47,359 nt of DNA from Alphaproteobacteria bacterium (lineage in GTDB: Bacteria; Pseudomonadota; Alphaproteobacteria; Micropepsales; Micropepsaceae), in contig CANFDA010000003.1 of assembly GCA_947445215.1 (NCBI GenBank), forward strand, positions 1-47,359, given 5' to 3'. Position 1 is the stretch's first letter. Each line of letters begins with the position of its first letter. Made by a program: the position numbers and the translations under genes. The notes under the pieces are model-generated. The model was given only the letters and a program-made list of their open reading frames with translations. It made no database searches and had not been told where the DNA came from. Shown in pieces: positions 1-7,816 of the stretch.

Positions 1-354
1 CCGCCGCCGCCTCCGCCGCCGGCTAGGACCTTCATCGTGTTCTTCGACTTTGATAAGTCGAACCTCACGGCTGAAGCGCAGGCCACTGTCACGGAGGCCG
101 TCGCGGCCGCCAAGACGCTCGGCTCGGTGCGCGTGATGGTGACGGGTCACACCGACACCGCCGGTTCGCAGACCTATAACCAGGCTCTGTCGATCCGCCG
201 CGCCACGGCTGTGAAGGACGAGATGGTTCGTCAGGGCATTGGCCAGGATGGCATCGCCGTCGAGGGCAAGAGCTTCAACGATCCGCTGGTCCCCACGGGC
301 CCGGGTGTCCGTGAGCCGAAGAATCGCCGCGCTGTCATCGATCTCGGTGGCTAA
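1..354 (+). CDS. OmpA-family outer-membrane protein, C-terminal part (5' cut by window edge)
   Basis: The reading frame is open from base 1 and begins with a run of proline codons, then ARTFIVFFDFDKSNLT and an OmpA-type peptidoglycan-binding domain. Visible family motifs are FFDFDKS, the VTGHTDTAGS loop, and the NRRAV segment near the end. The proline linker before the domain is typical of alphaproteobacterial OmpA-like porins, whose beta-barrel would lie upstream of this window. The domain normally holds the outer membrane to peptidoglycan in the periplasm. A GTG at 37 could be mistaken for a start, but the family and the open frame say it is internal. A strong terminator follows at 383. Confidence 0.9.
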   Translation, partial: PPPPPPPARTFIVFFDFDKSNLTAEAQATVTEAVAAAKTLGSVRVMVTGHTDTAGSQTYNQALSIRRATAVKDEMVRQGIGQDGIAVEGKSFNDPLVPTGPGVREPKNRRAVIDLGG

Positions 355-382
355 GCGTCAGGTTCTTTCCTGAAAAAGATCA

Positions 383-408
383 GGGCCGGTCGAAAGACCG
401 GCCCTTTT
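383..408 (+). terminator. Rho-independent terminator after the OmpA-like gene
   Basis: A perfect 9-bp stem (383-391 with 396-404, GGGCCGGTC/GACCGGCCC) with a GAAA loop is followed by TTTTCTTTT. It lies 29 bases after the stop codon of the OmpA-like gene. Confidence 0.9.
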
Positions 409-426
409 CTTTTGAAGTCTGATGAA

Positions 427-570
427 CCCCCATCCGTCGCAACTCGGGTCTACCAAGAGGCAGACACCTCGCTGCAACACCTTCCCCCTTCAGGGCGCGC
501 TGCCACGCGCGAAGGGGGAAGGGATCTGGCGCTAGTGGATGGTCGCCCGGCGGAATGCCGGGCTCGAGCC
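427..570. repeat. Intergenic repeat family A, copy 1
   Basis: About 140 bp starting CCCCATCCGTCGCAACTCGG. The first 60 bases are nearly the same as those at 20917, then a variable hairpin (CTTCCCCCTT...GAAGGGGGAAG here), then a shared GGTCGCCCGG...GCCGGGCT tail. The small minus-strand ORF reading through it has no protein-like features, so I do not call a gene. This accounts for most of the 421-628 gap. Confidence 0.75.
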
Positions 571-580
571 TAGAAAAAGA

Positions 581-607
581 AAAGGCGCGGAGAGCATCCG
601 CGCCTTT
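581..607 (-). terminator. Rho-independent terminator for the minus-strand gene at 629
   Basis: A perfect 10-bp stem (581-590 with 598-607, AAAGGCGCGG/CCGCGCCTTT) with a 7-base loop. A-rich bases on the left and T-rich bases on the right make it potentially bidirectional. It lies 22 bases past the stop of the minus-strand gene 629-1258. Confidence 0.85.
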
Positions 608-628
608 TTCGTTCAATGAATTCCGGCC

Positions 629-1258
629 TTAAAACTTCGGAACGCCCGCACCGCTGGGGACGGCAGCCACCGGCACCATGGCGTCGGCCGCGACATCGCC
701 GGGGCGGTCGGGGCGCGGCGTCGGCGCGATCTCGGGTCCCGCCTTTATGCCCTGCAGGTTCATCGCCACGGTGATGGCGCAGCTATCGAGCGGGTTCTTT
801 TCATAGACCGGCACGCCGGAGACGAAGTCTTCCAGCACCGGCTTGTCGGGGGCCAGGGCCGACTCGAACACCAGCTCGGCGGTGGCGCAGAAGCCGGCAT
901 GGGCGCCGGGCTTGATACGGCGGCGCTCGGCATTGGCGATAGCGCGGGTCTTGAAGGAATCATGCTCGCGCGTGCCCGCCGCCCTGCCATGCATGCGCTT
1001 GAACATGGCCAGCAGCAAATTGTCGGACTTGCGCAGCTCGCCCTGGAAGCTCCTCACGAAGCGGTTGAAGTTGGCGACCGCCGAGGGGCCGCAGGTCAGC
1101 GCGGCATCGGTCAGCTCCTGCTGCACCGCCGCCACCTGGATGGCATGGATTTCGGCGGCGCTGGCGCAAAGGCGGCGGGATTGAGCTTCCGCCGCTGTAC
1201 TGGCCATGATTCCCGCCATCGCGAGCACGGCGCCTGATTGACGCATCTTCTTCGCCAT
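629..1258 (-). CDS. Exported protein of unknown function
   Basis: A 209-residue protein with a clear signal peptide: KK in the n-region, then a hydrophobic stretch ending in AEA about residue 25. The mature part contains four cysteines (LCASAAE, LTCGPS, GFCATAE, DSCAIT), which suggests two disulfides in the periplasm. The C-terminal 30 residues are Pro/Ala-rich and probably disordered. I do not recognise the family. It is monocistronic with its own terminator at 581-607. The ATG at 1258 is preceded by GGATCACTT, a reasonable ribosome-binding region. Confidence 0.75.
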   Translation of the reverse strand: MAKKMRQSGAVLAMAGIMASTAAEAQSRRLCASAAEIHAIQVAAVQQELTDAALTCGPSAVANFNRFVRSFQGELRKSDNLLLAMFKRMHGRAAGTREHDSFKTRAIANAERRRIKPGAHAGFCATAELVFESALAPDKPVLEDFVSGVPVYEKNPLDSCAITVAMNLQGIKAGPEIAPTPRPDRPGDVAADAMVPVAAVPSGAGVPKF

Positions 1259-1404
1259 AAGTGATCCTGAATTCGACAGCGGGGTAGGAGATTAGGTTTA
1301 AGCGGGGGCCCCGCCAAGTCATTCCCGCACAAAGGAACTTTGAAGGGTTGCAACGAACCGCGGCCACCCGGCGTTGTAGCAAATGAGGAACTGGGCTTTT
1401 TCCC

Positions 1405-1720
1405 ATGACGCGCCTAGATACCTTTACCCTTGCGATTGCCGCCCTCTCCCTCATGGCTGTCCCCGCCATGGCGGCGGGCAATGTCCCCGGCGGCGGCGGG
1501 GCTGCCGCCCCTGCCAAATCCCCAGTTGCAGATGCAGCGCCAGATGAACACGGCGCGGGTCGAGCGTGGGCCCTACCCCATGACCTATTCGGAGCAGGTG
1601 GCCCAGAGCCTGGGGGTGCGAAAGGGCCGGTTCGATCTGATCGCGCCGCAGACAAGCTCGCCCTATACCCCCAGCCTGAGTGTGGGCGGCGGCATGATCC
1701 GGCTGCGCTGGGCCCAGTAG
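1405..1720 (+). pseudogene. Small exported protein, apparently split by one extra G
   Basis: From ATG 1405 one frame gives a convincing signal peptide (MTRLDTFTLAIAALSLMAVP then AMA-A). Past the GGCGGCGGCGGGG run at 1489-1501 that frame loses protein character. The next frame carries an amphipathic, protein-like sequence (NPQLQMQRQMNTARVERGP ... SVGGGMIRLRWAQ) to a TAG at 1718-1720. Removing one G from the run near 1498 joins them into one protein of about 104 residues. Function unknown. This is either a real frameshift or a base-calling error in a G-run. Confidence 0.55.
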
Positions 1721-1766
1721 TCCTTTTCCTTCCCCGCCCGCTTTAGTATTGCTCTGCCCCACGGGC

Positions 1767-1815
1767 GGCCAGCAAAAGTTGCAGACTTTTGCGTGGGCCG
1801 CGCGACAATAAAAAA
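1767..1815 (+). repeat. Repeat element R, copy 1 (asd leader)
   Basis: Aligns with copies at 1889-1944 and (reversed) 38068-38124. Shared blocks are CGGCCAG, AAAAGT, TTTTGCGT and GGCCGCGCGAC. In the frame used by the hisF copy it reads RPAKV...GRATIK. It lies upstream of the first copy of the asd start, so the repeat plus gene start form the duplicated unit. Confidence 0.65.
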
Positions 1816-1816
1816 T

Positions 1817-1828
1817 GGGCCGCGGCCC
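1817..1828. other. Perfect 12-bp palindrome GGGCCGCGGCCC
   Basis: A self-complementary 12-mer just upstream of the first copy of the asd start. It is absent from the second copy of the leader and accounts for most of the 18-base difference in spacing between the two repeat/start units. Confidence 0.6.
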
Positions 1829-1846
1829 AAAAGGGGTATTTCAGGC

Positions 1847-1963
1847 ATGGCCTATAAAGTTGCCGTAGTAAGCGCGACCGGGAGCGACGGCCAGAAAAAG
1901 TGCGAAGCGGTTTTGCGTCCGGCCGCGCGACCCAACAAAAGAGAGATTCAACTTGGCTTATAA
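1847..1963 (+). other. 38-codon mini-ORF repeating the start of asd
   Basis: ATG 1847 opens an ORF whose first 12 residues (MAYKVAVVSATG) match the N-terminus of asd (MAYKVAVVGATG) except one. Three of the four base changes inside the matched codons are synonymous. It then reads through repeat R copy 2 and stops at TAA 1961-1963, eleven bases into asd, in another frame. It could be a degenerate tandem duplication or a translated leader coupled to asd. Nothing here proves translation, although AAGGGG lies about 10 bases before the ATG. Confidence 0.55.
1889..1944 (+). repeat. Repeat element R, copy 2 (between the two asd starts)
   Basis: About 55 bp sharing CGGCCAG, AAG.GCG.AGCGGTT, CGTCCGGCCG and GCGACC.AAC.AAAA with the copy inside hisF (38068-38124, other strand). 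In the hisF frame it reads RPEKVRSGFASGRATQQK, compared with [18 protein letters not shown] in hisF. It also resembles copy 1 at 1767. Confidence 0.75.
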
Positions 1964-2975
1964 AGTTGCCGTAGTAGGCGCGACGGGAAATGTCGGGCGC
2001 GAGATGCTGCGGGTGCTGGCCGAGCGCCAATTTCCCTTCAGCGAAGTGGTGGCCCTGGCTTCGACCCGCTCGGTCGGCACCGAGGTCTCGTTCGGCGATG
2101 ACGCCATCCTCAAGGTCAAGGCGCTGGATTATTACGATTGGAAGGGGACCGATCTCTGCCTGATGTCGGCTGGCGGCGACATCGCCAAGGAATGGGCCCC
2201 CAAGATCGCCGCCACCGGCTGCATCGTGATCGACAATTCCAGCGCCTGGCGCATGGACCGGGCCGTGCCGCTGGTGGTGCCCGAGGTTAACGCCGACGCC
2301 CTGCTGGAAATCAAGAAGGGCATCGTCGCCAATCCTAACTGCTCCACCGCCCAGCTGGTGGTCGCCCTGAAGCCGCTGCACGACCTGGCGAAGATCAAGC
2401 GGGTGGTGGTCTCGACCTATCAATCCGTCTCGGGCGCGGGCAAGGACGCGATGGACGAACTCTTCCGCCAGACCCGCGCCGTCTTCGTCGCCGATCCGGT
2501 GGAAGTGGGCGTGTTCACCAAGCAGATTGCCTTCAACGTCATTCCGCACATCGACGTCTTCCTGGACGGCGGCAGCACCAAGGAAGAGTGGAAGATGGCG
2601 GTAGAGACTCAGAAGATCCTGGATCCCGACATCCAGATCACCGCCACTTGCGTGCGCGTGCCGGTCTTTATCGGCCATAGCGAAGCGGTGAATATCGAGT
2701 TCGAGAACCCCATCACCGCCGAGCAGGCGCGCATTGCGCTGCGCGCCGCGCCGGGCATCCTGGTGGTCGACAAGCGCGAGGATGGCGGCTACGCCACGCC
2801 ACTGGAATGCGCCGGCGAGGATGCCACCTATGTCAGCCGCATCCGCAAGGACCCGACCGTGGACCATGGCCTGTCGCTGTGGATCGTCGCCGACAATCTG
2901 CGCAAGGGCGCGGCGACCAACGCCGTGCAGATCGCCGAAGCCCTCATCAAACGCAAACTGCTCAGGAGCGCCTAA
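1953..2975 (+). CDS. asd: Aspartate-semialdehyde dehydrogenase
   Basis: Reduces aspartyl phosphate to aspartate semialdehyde with NADPH, the branch point for lysine/diaminopimelate, threonine and methionine. The 340-residue length is normal. The N-terminal Rossmann motif GATGNVG is at 9-15, and the catalytic cysteine is C130 in NPNCSTAQ. The start is TTG 1953, chosen because MAYKVAVVGATG is the usual family N-terminus; AAAGAGAG lies about 8 bases upstream. It is first in a tightly packed operon, its TAA sharing a base with the next ATG. Its leader contains two repeat-R copies and a mini-ORF copying its first codons. A DapC-like aminotransferase of the same pathway lies at 11733. Confidence 0.97.
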   Translation: MAYKVAVVGATGNVGREMLRVLAERQFPFSEVVALASTRSVGTEVSFGDDAILKVKALDYYDWKGTDLCLMSAGGDIAKEWAPKIAATGCIVIDNSSAWRMDRAVPLVVPEVNADALLEIKKGIVANPNCSTAQLVVALKPLHDLAKIKRVVVSTYQSVSGAGKDAMDELFRQTRAVFVADPVEVGVFTKQIAFNVIPHIDVFLDGGSTKEEWKMAVETQKILDPDIQITATCVRVPVFIGHSEAVNIEFENPITAEQARIALRAAPGILVVDKREDGGYATPLECAGEDATYVSRIRKDPTVDHGLSLWIVADNLRKGAATNAVQIAEALIKRKLLRSA

Positions 2976-3265
2976 TGCCGAAAGTCTATTGGATTGGCCG
3001 CGTCGATGTCCGCGACGCCGAGGCCTACAAGGAATATGTCGCGATCGGCCGCCCGGCCTATGAACGCAACGGCGCCAAGTTCCTGGCGCGCGGCGGCAAG
3101 ATCGAAGTGCTGGAAGGCCAGGCCCGCGCCCGCAACGTGGTGGTGGAATTCCCGTCGATGGAAGCGGCGCTGGCCTGTTACAATTCGCCGGAATACACCG
3201 AGGCCCGCAAGATTCGCCAGTCGATCAGCGACGGCGAATTCATTGTGGTCGAAGGGATCGAGTAA
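2975..3265 (+). CDS. DUF1330 family protein
   Basis: A 96-residue protein of the DUF1330 family (ferredoxin-like alpha/beta fold). Typical features are the opening YWIGRVDVRDAEAYKEY, the segment GAKFLARGG, the RNVVVEFPS strand and YNSPEY near the C-terminus. No enzymatic role is established for the family. The ATG overlaps the asd stop by one base (TAATG), and CAGGAGCG upstream serves as ribosome-binding site, so translation is probably coupled to asd. Its own TAA shares its last base with the inferred start of the following gene. Confidence 0.9.
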   Translation: MPKVYWIGRVDVRDAEAYKEYVAIGRPAYERNGAKFLARGGKIEVLEGQARARNVVVEFPSMEAALACYNSPEYTEARKIRQSISDGEFIVVEGIE

Positions 3266-4083
3266 TTCCGCCGCGCCCGCTCCGCACCGCTCTGTTTGTC
3301 CCGGGCAGCAATGCCCGGGCCATCGGGAAGGCGCGCGAACTGGCTTGCGACGCCGTCATACTCGATCTGGAAGATGCAGTGGGCGCTGGCGAGAAAGAAG
3401 TGGCCCGCGCGGCGGCGGCGGACGCCATCAGGGCCCGCGCCTTTGGCCAACGCACCACGGTTGTGCGGATCAATGCCCTGACCAGCGCGTGGAGCGTGGA
3501 TGATCTGAAAGCCGCGCGCGGCGCCGACGCCATCCTGCTGCCCAAGGTGGACAGCGTTGCTGATTTGGCGGCGGCGCGATTGCTGGGGGGTACGACGCCC
3601 CTCTGGGCCATGATCGAAACCCCGGCCGCCGTGCTGGCGCTGCCCGCCATCGCACAGGGCGCCGCGGCGCTGGTGCTGGGGGCCAATGATCTGCTGAAAG
3701 ACATGGGCGCTCGCCATGTCGCGGGCCGCGCCAACCTCACTTATGCCATGAGCGCAATAGTGACAGCGGCGCGGGCCCATGGCGCGCTGGCGCTGGACAG
3801 CGTCCACAACGACATCTCCGACATCGCCGGTTTTGAAAGTGCCTGTACCCTGGCGCGCGATTTCGGCTTTGACGGCAAGACGCTCATTCACCCTGCCCAG
3901 ATCGCACCGGCGCGCACCGCCTTCGCGCCGTCGCCAGACGATGTAGAACGGGCCCGACGCCTGCTGGCCGCGTTTGAACTGCCGGAGAATCGCGGGCGTG
4001 GCGTGATCGCCTTTGAAGGCCGCAAGGTCGAGCGGCTGGACGCGCAGATGGCGCAAGCCGTGCTGGACGAGGCTGCTGGATGA
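3265..4083 (+). CDS. HpcH/HpaI aldolase / citrate-lyase beta-like protein, probable ATT start
   Basis: CitE-like TIM-barrel protein of about 272 residues acting on CoA thioesters or small oxoacids; the exact substrate is unknown. Family motifs are RTALFVPGSN at the N-terminus, ILDLEDAV (metal-binding acidic residues), IETPAAV, GANDL and GKTLIHPAQI. The first canonical start in this frame is GTG 3379, which would remove RTALFVPGSN and LDLEDA, so it is rejected. No ATG, GTG or TTG exists upstream. ATT 3265 sits exactly where the start should be: it overlaps the previous TAA just as the DUF1330 ATG overlaps the asd stop, and GAAGGG lies 8-13 bases before it. The ATT may be a genuine rare start or a base error for ATG. 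Its stop overlaps zapE (ATGA). Confidence 0.82.
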   Translation: MPPRPLRTALFVPGSNARAIGKARELACDAVILDLEDAVGAGEKEVARAAAADAIRARAFGQRTTVVRINALTSAWSVDDLKAARGADAILLPKVDSVADLAAARLLGGTTPLWAMIETPAAVLALPAIAQGAAALVLGANDLLKDMGARHVAGRANLTYAMSAIVTAARAHGALALDSVHNDISDIAGFESACTLARDFGFDGKTLIHPAQIAPARTAFAPSPDDVERARRLLAAFELPENRGRGVIAFEGRKVERLDAQMAQAVLDEAAG

Positions 4084-5168
4084 GTTCGTCCTCTTATACC
4101 CGCGCCCTGGCAGCGGGTGAACTGAAAGCCGATCCGGCACAGGAAGCGGCAGCGGCGCAACTGGACGCGCTGGCGGCGGCGCTGAGGCCCACAAGTTTTT
4201 CCCTGTTCCGCGCGCGCGCGGTGCCGAACGGCCTCTACATCTGGGGCGATGTCGGGCGCGGCAAGACCATGTTGATGGACCTGTTCTTTGCCGACGCGCC
4301 GGAGCCGAAAAAGCGCCGCCTGCACTTCAACGCCTTCATGCGCGATGTCCATGCCCGCATCCATGCATTGCGCAGCCAGCCGGGCATGGACGATCCCATC
4401 GCACCCCTGGCGCGCGAAATCGCCAAAGAGGCGCGGCTGCTGTGCTTCGACGAATTCCAGGTCACCGACGTGGCCGACGCCATGATCCTGGGCCGCCTGT
4501 TCGAACAATTCTTCGCCGCCGGCATGGTGATCGTGGCGACCAGCAACACACCGCCCAAGCGTCTTTATGAAGGGGGCCTCAACCGCCAGCTCTTCCTGCC
4601 ATTCATCGCGCAGATCAAGGCGAAGGTGGCGGTGGTGACGCTGAACGGTCCTACCGATTACCGGCTGCAGAACCTGAAAGACCTGAACGTTTACATGACG
4701 CCGCTTTCGCCCGCCGCCGATGCCGCGATGGACGCGGCCTGGGCTAAGGTGGCGGGCGGGCCCGGCAGGTCGGCCAGCCTGGCGGTGCTGGGCCGCAGTG
4801 TGGCGGTGCCGCGCGCGGGCCGGGGCGCGGCGCGCTTTGATTTCGAAGAATTGTGCGGCAGGCCGCTGGGCGGGGCGGACTATCTCGCCATCGCGCAGGA
4901 TTTCCACACCGTCTTCATCGACCATATCCCAGTCCTGACGCCGGAAATGCGCAACTGGGCCCAGCGCTTCACGCTGCTGATCGACACGCTGTATGACGAA
5001 GGCGTGAAGCTGGTCTGCTCCGCCGCCGCCCCGCCGGACGCGTTGCTGGCCGACAAATTCGGGACCGAAGCCTTCCGCCGAACGGTGTCGCGCCTTGTCG
5101 AAATGCGCAGCGAGACCTATTTGCAGCGTGGACACGGGCATCGAGCGGAAACGGGGGGCGGCCAATGA
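4080..5168 (+). CDS. zapE: ZapE/AFG1-family ATPase, cell-division protein
   Basis: A 362-residue P-loop ATPase. Walker A GDVGRGKT is at about 56-63, Walker B LLCFDEF at about 120-126 followed by QVTDVADAMIL, and a sensor-like VATSNTPP follows. ZapE associates with the Z ring in enterobacteria; the mitochondrial AFG1/LACE1 homologues work in protein quality control. The start overlaps the HpcH-like gene by ATGA, and the stop overlaps the next gene by ATGA, so it is a coupled member of the asd operon. Length and motif order are normal. Confidence 0.93.
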   Translation: MSSSSYTRALAAGELKADPAQEAAAAQLDALAAALRPTSFSLFRARAVPNGLYIWGDVGRGKTMLMDLFFADAPEPKKRRLHFNAFMRDVHARIHALRSQPGMDDPIAPLAREIAKEARLLCFDEFQVTDVADAMILGRLFEQFFAAGMVIVATSNTPPKRLYEGGLNRQLFLPFIAQIKAKVAVVTLNGPTDYRLQNLKDLNVYMTPLSPAADAAMDAAWAKVAGGPGRSASLAVLGRSVAVPRAGRGAARFDFEELCGRPLGGADYLAIAQDFHTVFIDHIPVLTPEMRNWAQRFTLLIDTLYDEGVKLVCSAAAPPDALLADKFGTEAFRRTVSRLVEMRSETYLQRGHGHRAETGGGQ

Positions 5169-5572
5169 CGAATATTCTCTGGATGAGCGGCTTCATTATC
5201 GCCTGCCTGCTGTTTTACCGCTTCGCCCTGCCGCGGCTGAAGAAGTTCGACGAAAACAATATCGAGCGCATCAACCAGCAGGCGCAGGATCGCCACGATC
5301 CCAACGCGCATATCCGCCACGCCCTCGATGTCGCCGCGCAGCAGGTGGAAGAGGTGCAGGAAATCAAGACCGGACCCGCGTCCCATTACCTGTTCGAGGC
5401 CCAGGTCTATGCCAGCCGCGACGAAGCCGAGGAAATGCGTGCCCGCAGCGTCGCCGTGGTGGCGCACCGCTTCTATGAAGACCTGCCCGCCGCCCTTATG
5501 GGGCGCGAAAAGCCCAGCAATTTGTCGGCGCGTGAACGCGCCAGCTCACACTGGAAGAGTAAGATACATTGA
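5165..5572 (+). CDS. Membrane-anchored protein of unknown function
   Basis: A 135-residue protein with one N-terminal membrane helix (residues about 5-22, ILWMSGFIIACLLFYRFALP) and a charged, probably helical cytoplasmic remainder ending SSHWKSKIH. ATGA overlap with zapE and a TTGA overlap with the following gene indicate translational coupling. I do not recognise the family. Confidence 0.75.
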   Translation: MTNILWMSGFIIACLLFYRFALPRLKKFDENNIERINQQAQDRHDPNAHIRHALDVAAQQVEEVQEIKTGPASHYLFEAQVYASRDEAEEMRARSVAVVAHRFYEDLPAALMGREKPSNLSARERASSHWKSKIH

Positions 5573-5883
5573 GCCCGATTGTCCTGGTCGTGATGGGCGT
5601 GGTGACGGCCAGCGTGATGGCACTGGCCGTGTGGCTGGGCGCGTCGTTCCTGGCCCCGGCGGACAAGGCGCGGCGCGCGGCGCTGGCGGCGCTGATCGGC
5701 GGCTCCATCGGCTTCACCACCACCGCGCTGGTGCAAAGCCCGTTCTATCATGATCCGAACGCGGCAAGCGCCCCGCTGACGCCGCTGGTGCTGGCGGTGC
5801 TGGCCTGCATCAGCATGGCGCTGCTGGCGGCGTGGATGATCCTGAAAGCGCCGGTACCGCCGCCGCAAGGGCCTGAAGCCTAA
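5569..5883 (+). CDS. Small integral membrane protein of unknown function
   Basis: A 104-residue protein with three hydrophobic segments (about 3-28, 39-57, 72-95) and a short proline-rich tail. The start is TTG 5569, overlapping the previous stop (TTGA). It is the last gene of the asd operon. Its TAA (5881-5883) overlaps the TAG of the convergent UbiH-type gene (5880-5882), so the two transcripts meet tail to tail. Confidence 0.7.
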   Translation: MSPIVLVVMGVVTASVMALAVWLGASFLAPADKARRAALAALIGGSIGFTTTALVQSPFYHDPNAASAPLTPLVLAVLACISMALLAAWMILKAPVPPPQGPEA

Positions 5884-7109
5884 GCGGCTCCGCCCTTCAT
5901 CAGCTTCGGCAATTTTCCGACATCACCGCCCGCATGGCGCATGAAGAAGCGCCTTGCAGGCCCGATGGTATCGACGATCCCCATGCCGACATTGCGCAGC
6001 AGCCGCAGCGGCGCGATGTCGTTGGAGAAGAGCCGGTTGAGCGCATCGGTAGACGCCGCCAGCGCCACGGAATCAAACCGCCGCCAGCGTTCATAGCGTT
6101 TCAGAACATCTAGCGCGCCGATATCCTGGCCCAGCCGCGCCGCATCCAGCAGCACTTCCGCCAACGCGGCGGCGTCCTTCAAACCAAGGTTGAGGCCCTG
6201 CCCGGCGATGGGATGAATGCCATGGGCGCAATCGCCCGCCAGTGCGAAGCGCGGCTTCACGAAATCGCGGGCGATGTGGAAAGACAAGGGAAAGGACCAG
6301 CGCGGGCCAACTGCTTTCACTGCGCCCAGATGCGCCCCGAACCGCTTGGCCAGTTCGGCGTTGAAGCGCGCTTCGTCCAGCGCCAGCAGCGCGAGCGCTT
6401 TTGTCTTCTCTTCCGTCCACACCAGCGAGGCGCGGTTGCCCGTCATGGGAAGAATGGCGAACGGCCCGGCGGGCAGGAAATGTTCGTAAGCGACGCCATT
6501 GTGCGGCATCTCATGTTCCACCGTCGCCACGATGCCGATCTGCGGATAGGACCAGCCGATGGTCTTGATGCCCATAGCTTCGCGCAACGGCGAGACCCGG
6601 CCATCGGCGGCGACGGAAAGCGCCGCCGACACGGTTTCGCCATCGCCCAGTATGGCGGTGACGCCGCTGCCCGTGGCAGTGACGCTCTGCACAGCAGCGG
6701 GCGAAATCAATGTCAGGTTCTTTTCTACCGCCGCCCGTCCGGCCAGCGCGGCGCGGATATGGCGGTTCTCGACGATGGCGCCCAGCTGGGGGGCGCCCAC
6801 TTCGGTGGAATCGAAATGCAGCGAGAAGGGCGAGGTGGCGCGGCCAGGCGCGCCATCGGTCACCAGAATTTCGCGGATGGGCTGGGCGTCCTTCTCCAGC
6901 GCCTCCCACACACCCAGCGCCCGATACATGCGGATGGTGGCATAGGCCAGGGCCGAAACCCGGCCATCGAATTTCGGGTCCAGCTGCGCCGACATCGGCG
7001 CGGCATCGGCCACCACGGTGCGGAAACCGCCCTGCGCCAGGGCGAGGCCGAGGCTGAGACCGACCATCCCGCCACCACTGACGATGATATCGGCCTTATG
7101 CATTCTCAT
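5880..7109 (-). CDS. UbiH/UbiF/COQ6-family FAD-dependent hydroxylase
   Basis: Ubiquinone-biosynthesis flavoprotein monooxygenase of 409 residues. The FAD-binding GxGxxG region (SGGGMVGLSL) is at about 11-20, with a middle ADGRVSPLRE motif and the GD motif (ALAGDCAHGIHPIAGQGLN) with the following helix. Which ring position it hydroxylates cannot be told from sequence. ATG 7109 (MRMHKADIIV) is chosen because the frame's upstream extension to 7151 is Arg/Gln-rich and unlike family N-termini; ATG 7103 is also possible. The gene is monocistronic and converges with the asd operon. Confidence 0.9.
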   Translation of the reverse strand: MRMHKADIIVSGGGMVGLSLGLALAQGGFRTVVADAAPMSAQLDPKFDGRVSALAYATIRMYRALGVWEALEKDAQPIREILVTDGAPGRATSPFSLHFDSTEVGAPQLGAIVENRHIRAALAGRAAVEKNLTLISPAAVQSVTATGSGVTAILGDGETVSAALSVAADGRVSPLREAMGIKTIGWSYPQIGIVATVEHEMPHNGVAYEHFLPAGPFAILPMTGNRASLVWTEEKTKALALLALDEARFNAELAKRFGAHLGAVKAVGPRWSFPLSFHIARDFVKPRFALAGDCAHGIHPIAGQGLNLGLKDAAALAEVLLDAARLGQDIGALDVLKRYERWRRFDSVALAASTDALNRLFSNDIAPLRLLRNVGMGIVDTIGPARRFFMRHAGGDVGKLPKLMKGGAA

Positions 7110-7175
7110 TCTCGCTTGTTGCCGTCCCAGCCTCGCGCCGCGCTTGGGCACGCGCAGCTGAGGCGCTCAGCCGGG

Positions 7176-7198
7176 CAAAAGGTCCACTGGACCTTTTG
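7176..7198. repeat. 23-bp near-perfect palindrome
   Basis: CAAAAGGTCCA, a single C, then TGGACCTTTTG: 11-bp arms around a one-base centre. It is flanked by GCCGGGC and, some bases on, GCTCGGCTTCGCCCGG, so a larger imperfect hairpin is possible. It lies between the UbiH-type gene and glnK and may be a repeat element or an operator. Confidence 0.6.
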
Positions 7199-7267
7199 TT
7201 AGCTCGGCTTCGCCCGGAAATGACGATGTCAGCCTGCTTCACAGGCAGCCTCCAAAGTTCGCCCAGT

Positions 7268-7323
7268 AAACAGGCAACATACGGCTTCTGCCGTATATTT
7301 AGGCGGAATCAGCTTGCCTGTTT
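7268..7323. promoter_or_regulatory. Nested inverted repeats upstream of glnK
   Basis: The outer arms AAACAGGCAA (7268-7277) and TTGCCTGTTT (7314-7323) are a perfect 10-bp inverted repeat. Inside lies a second perfect one, ATACGGC/GCCGTAT (7279-7285, 7290-7296). It stands about 140 bp before glnK in a 350-bp non-coding stretch, and could be a regulator-binding region or an RNA structure. Confidence 0.5.
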
Positions 7324-7391
7324 TGCGTCACTGACGGCCAAAATTCGCACTTTTCTAATCTTAACAACTACTTGAGCAAAAAGCCAAAAGT

Positions 7392-7802
<411 letters not shown>

Positions 7803-7816
7803 TCAAGGGGACAAAG

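Noticed and set aside
380-616. Minus-strand ORF of 78 codons
   Set aside because: It runs through repeat A and two terminator hairpins.
1743-2867. Long minus-strand ORF of 374 codons over asd
   Set aside because: It is antisense to a clear asd gene, His/Asp/Gly-rich as expected of shadow frames in GC-rich DNA, and has no family features.
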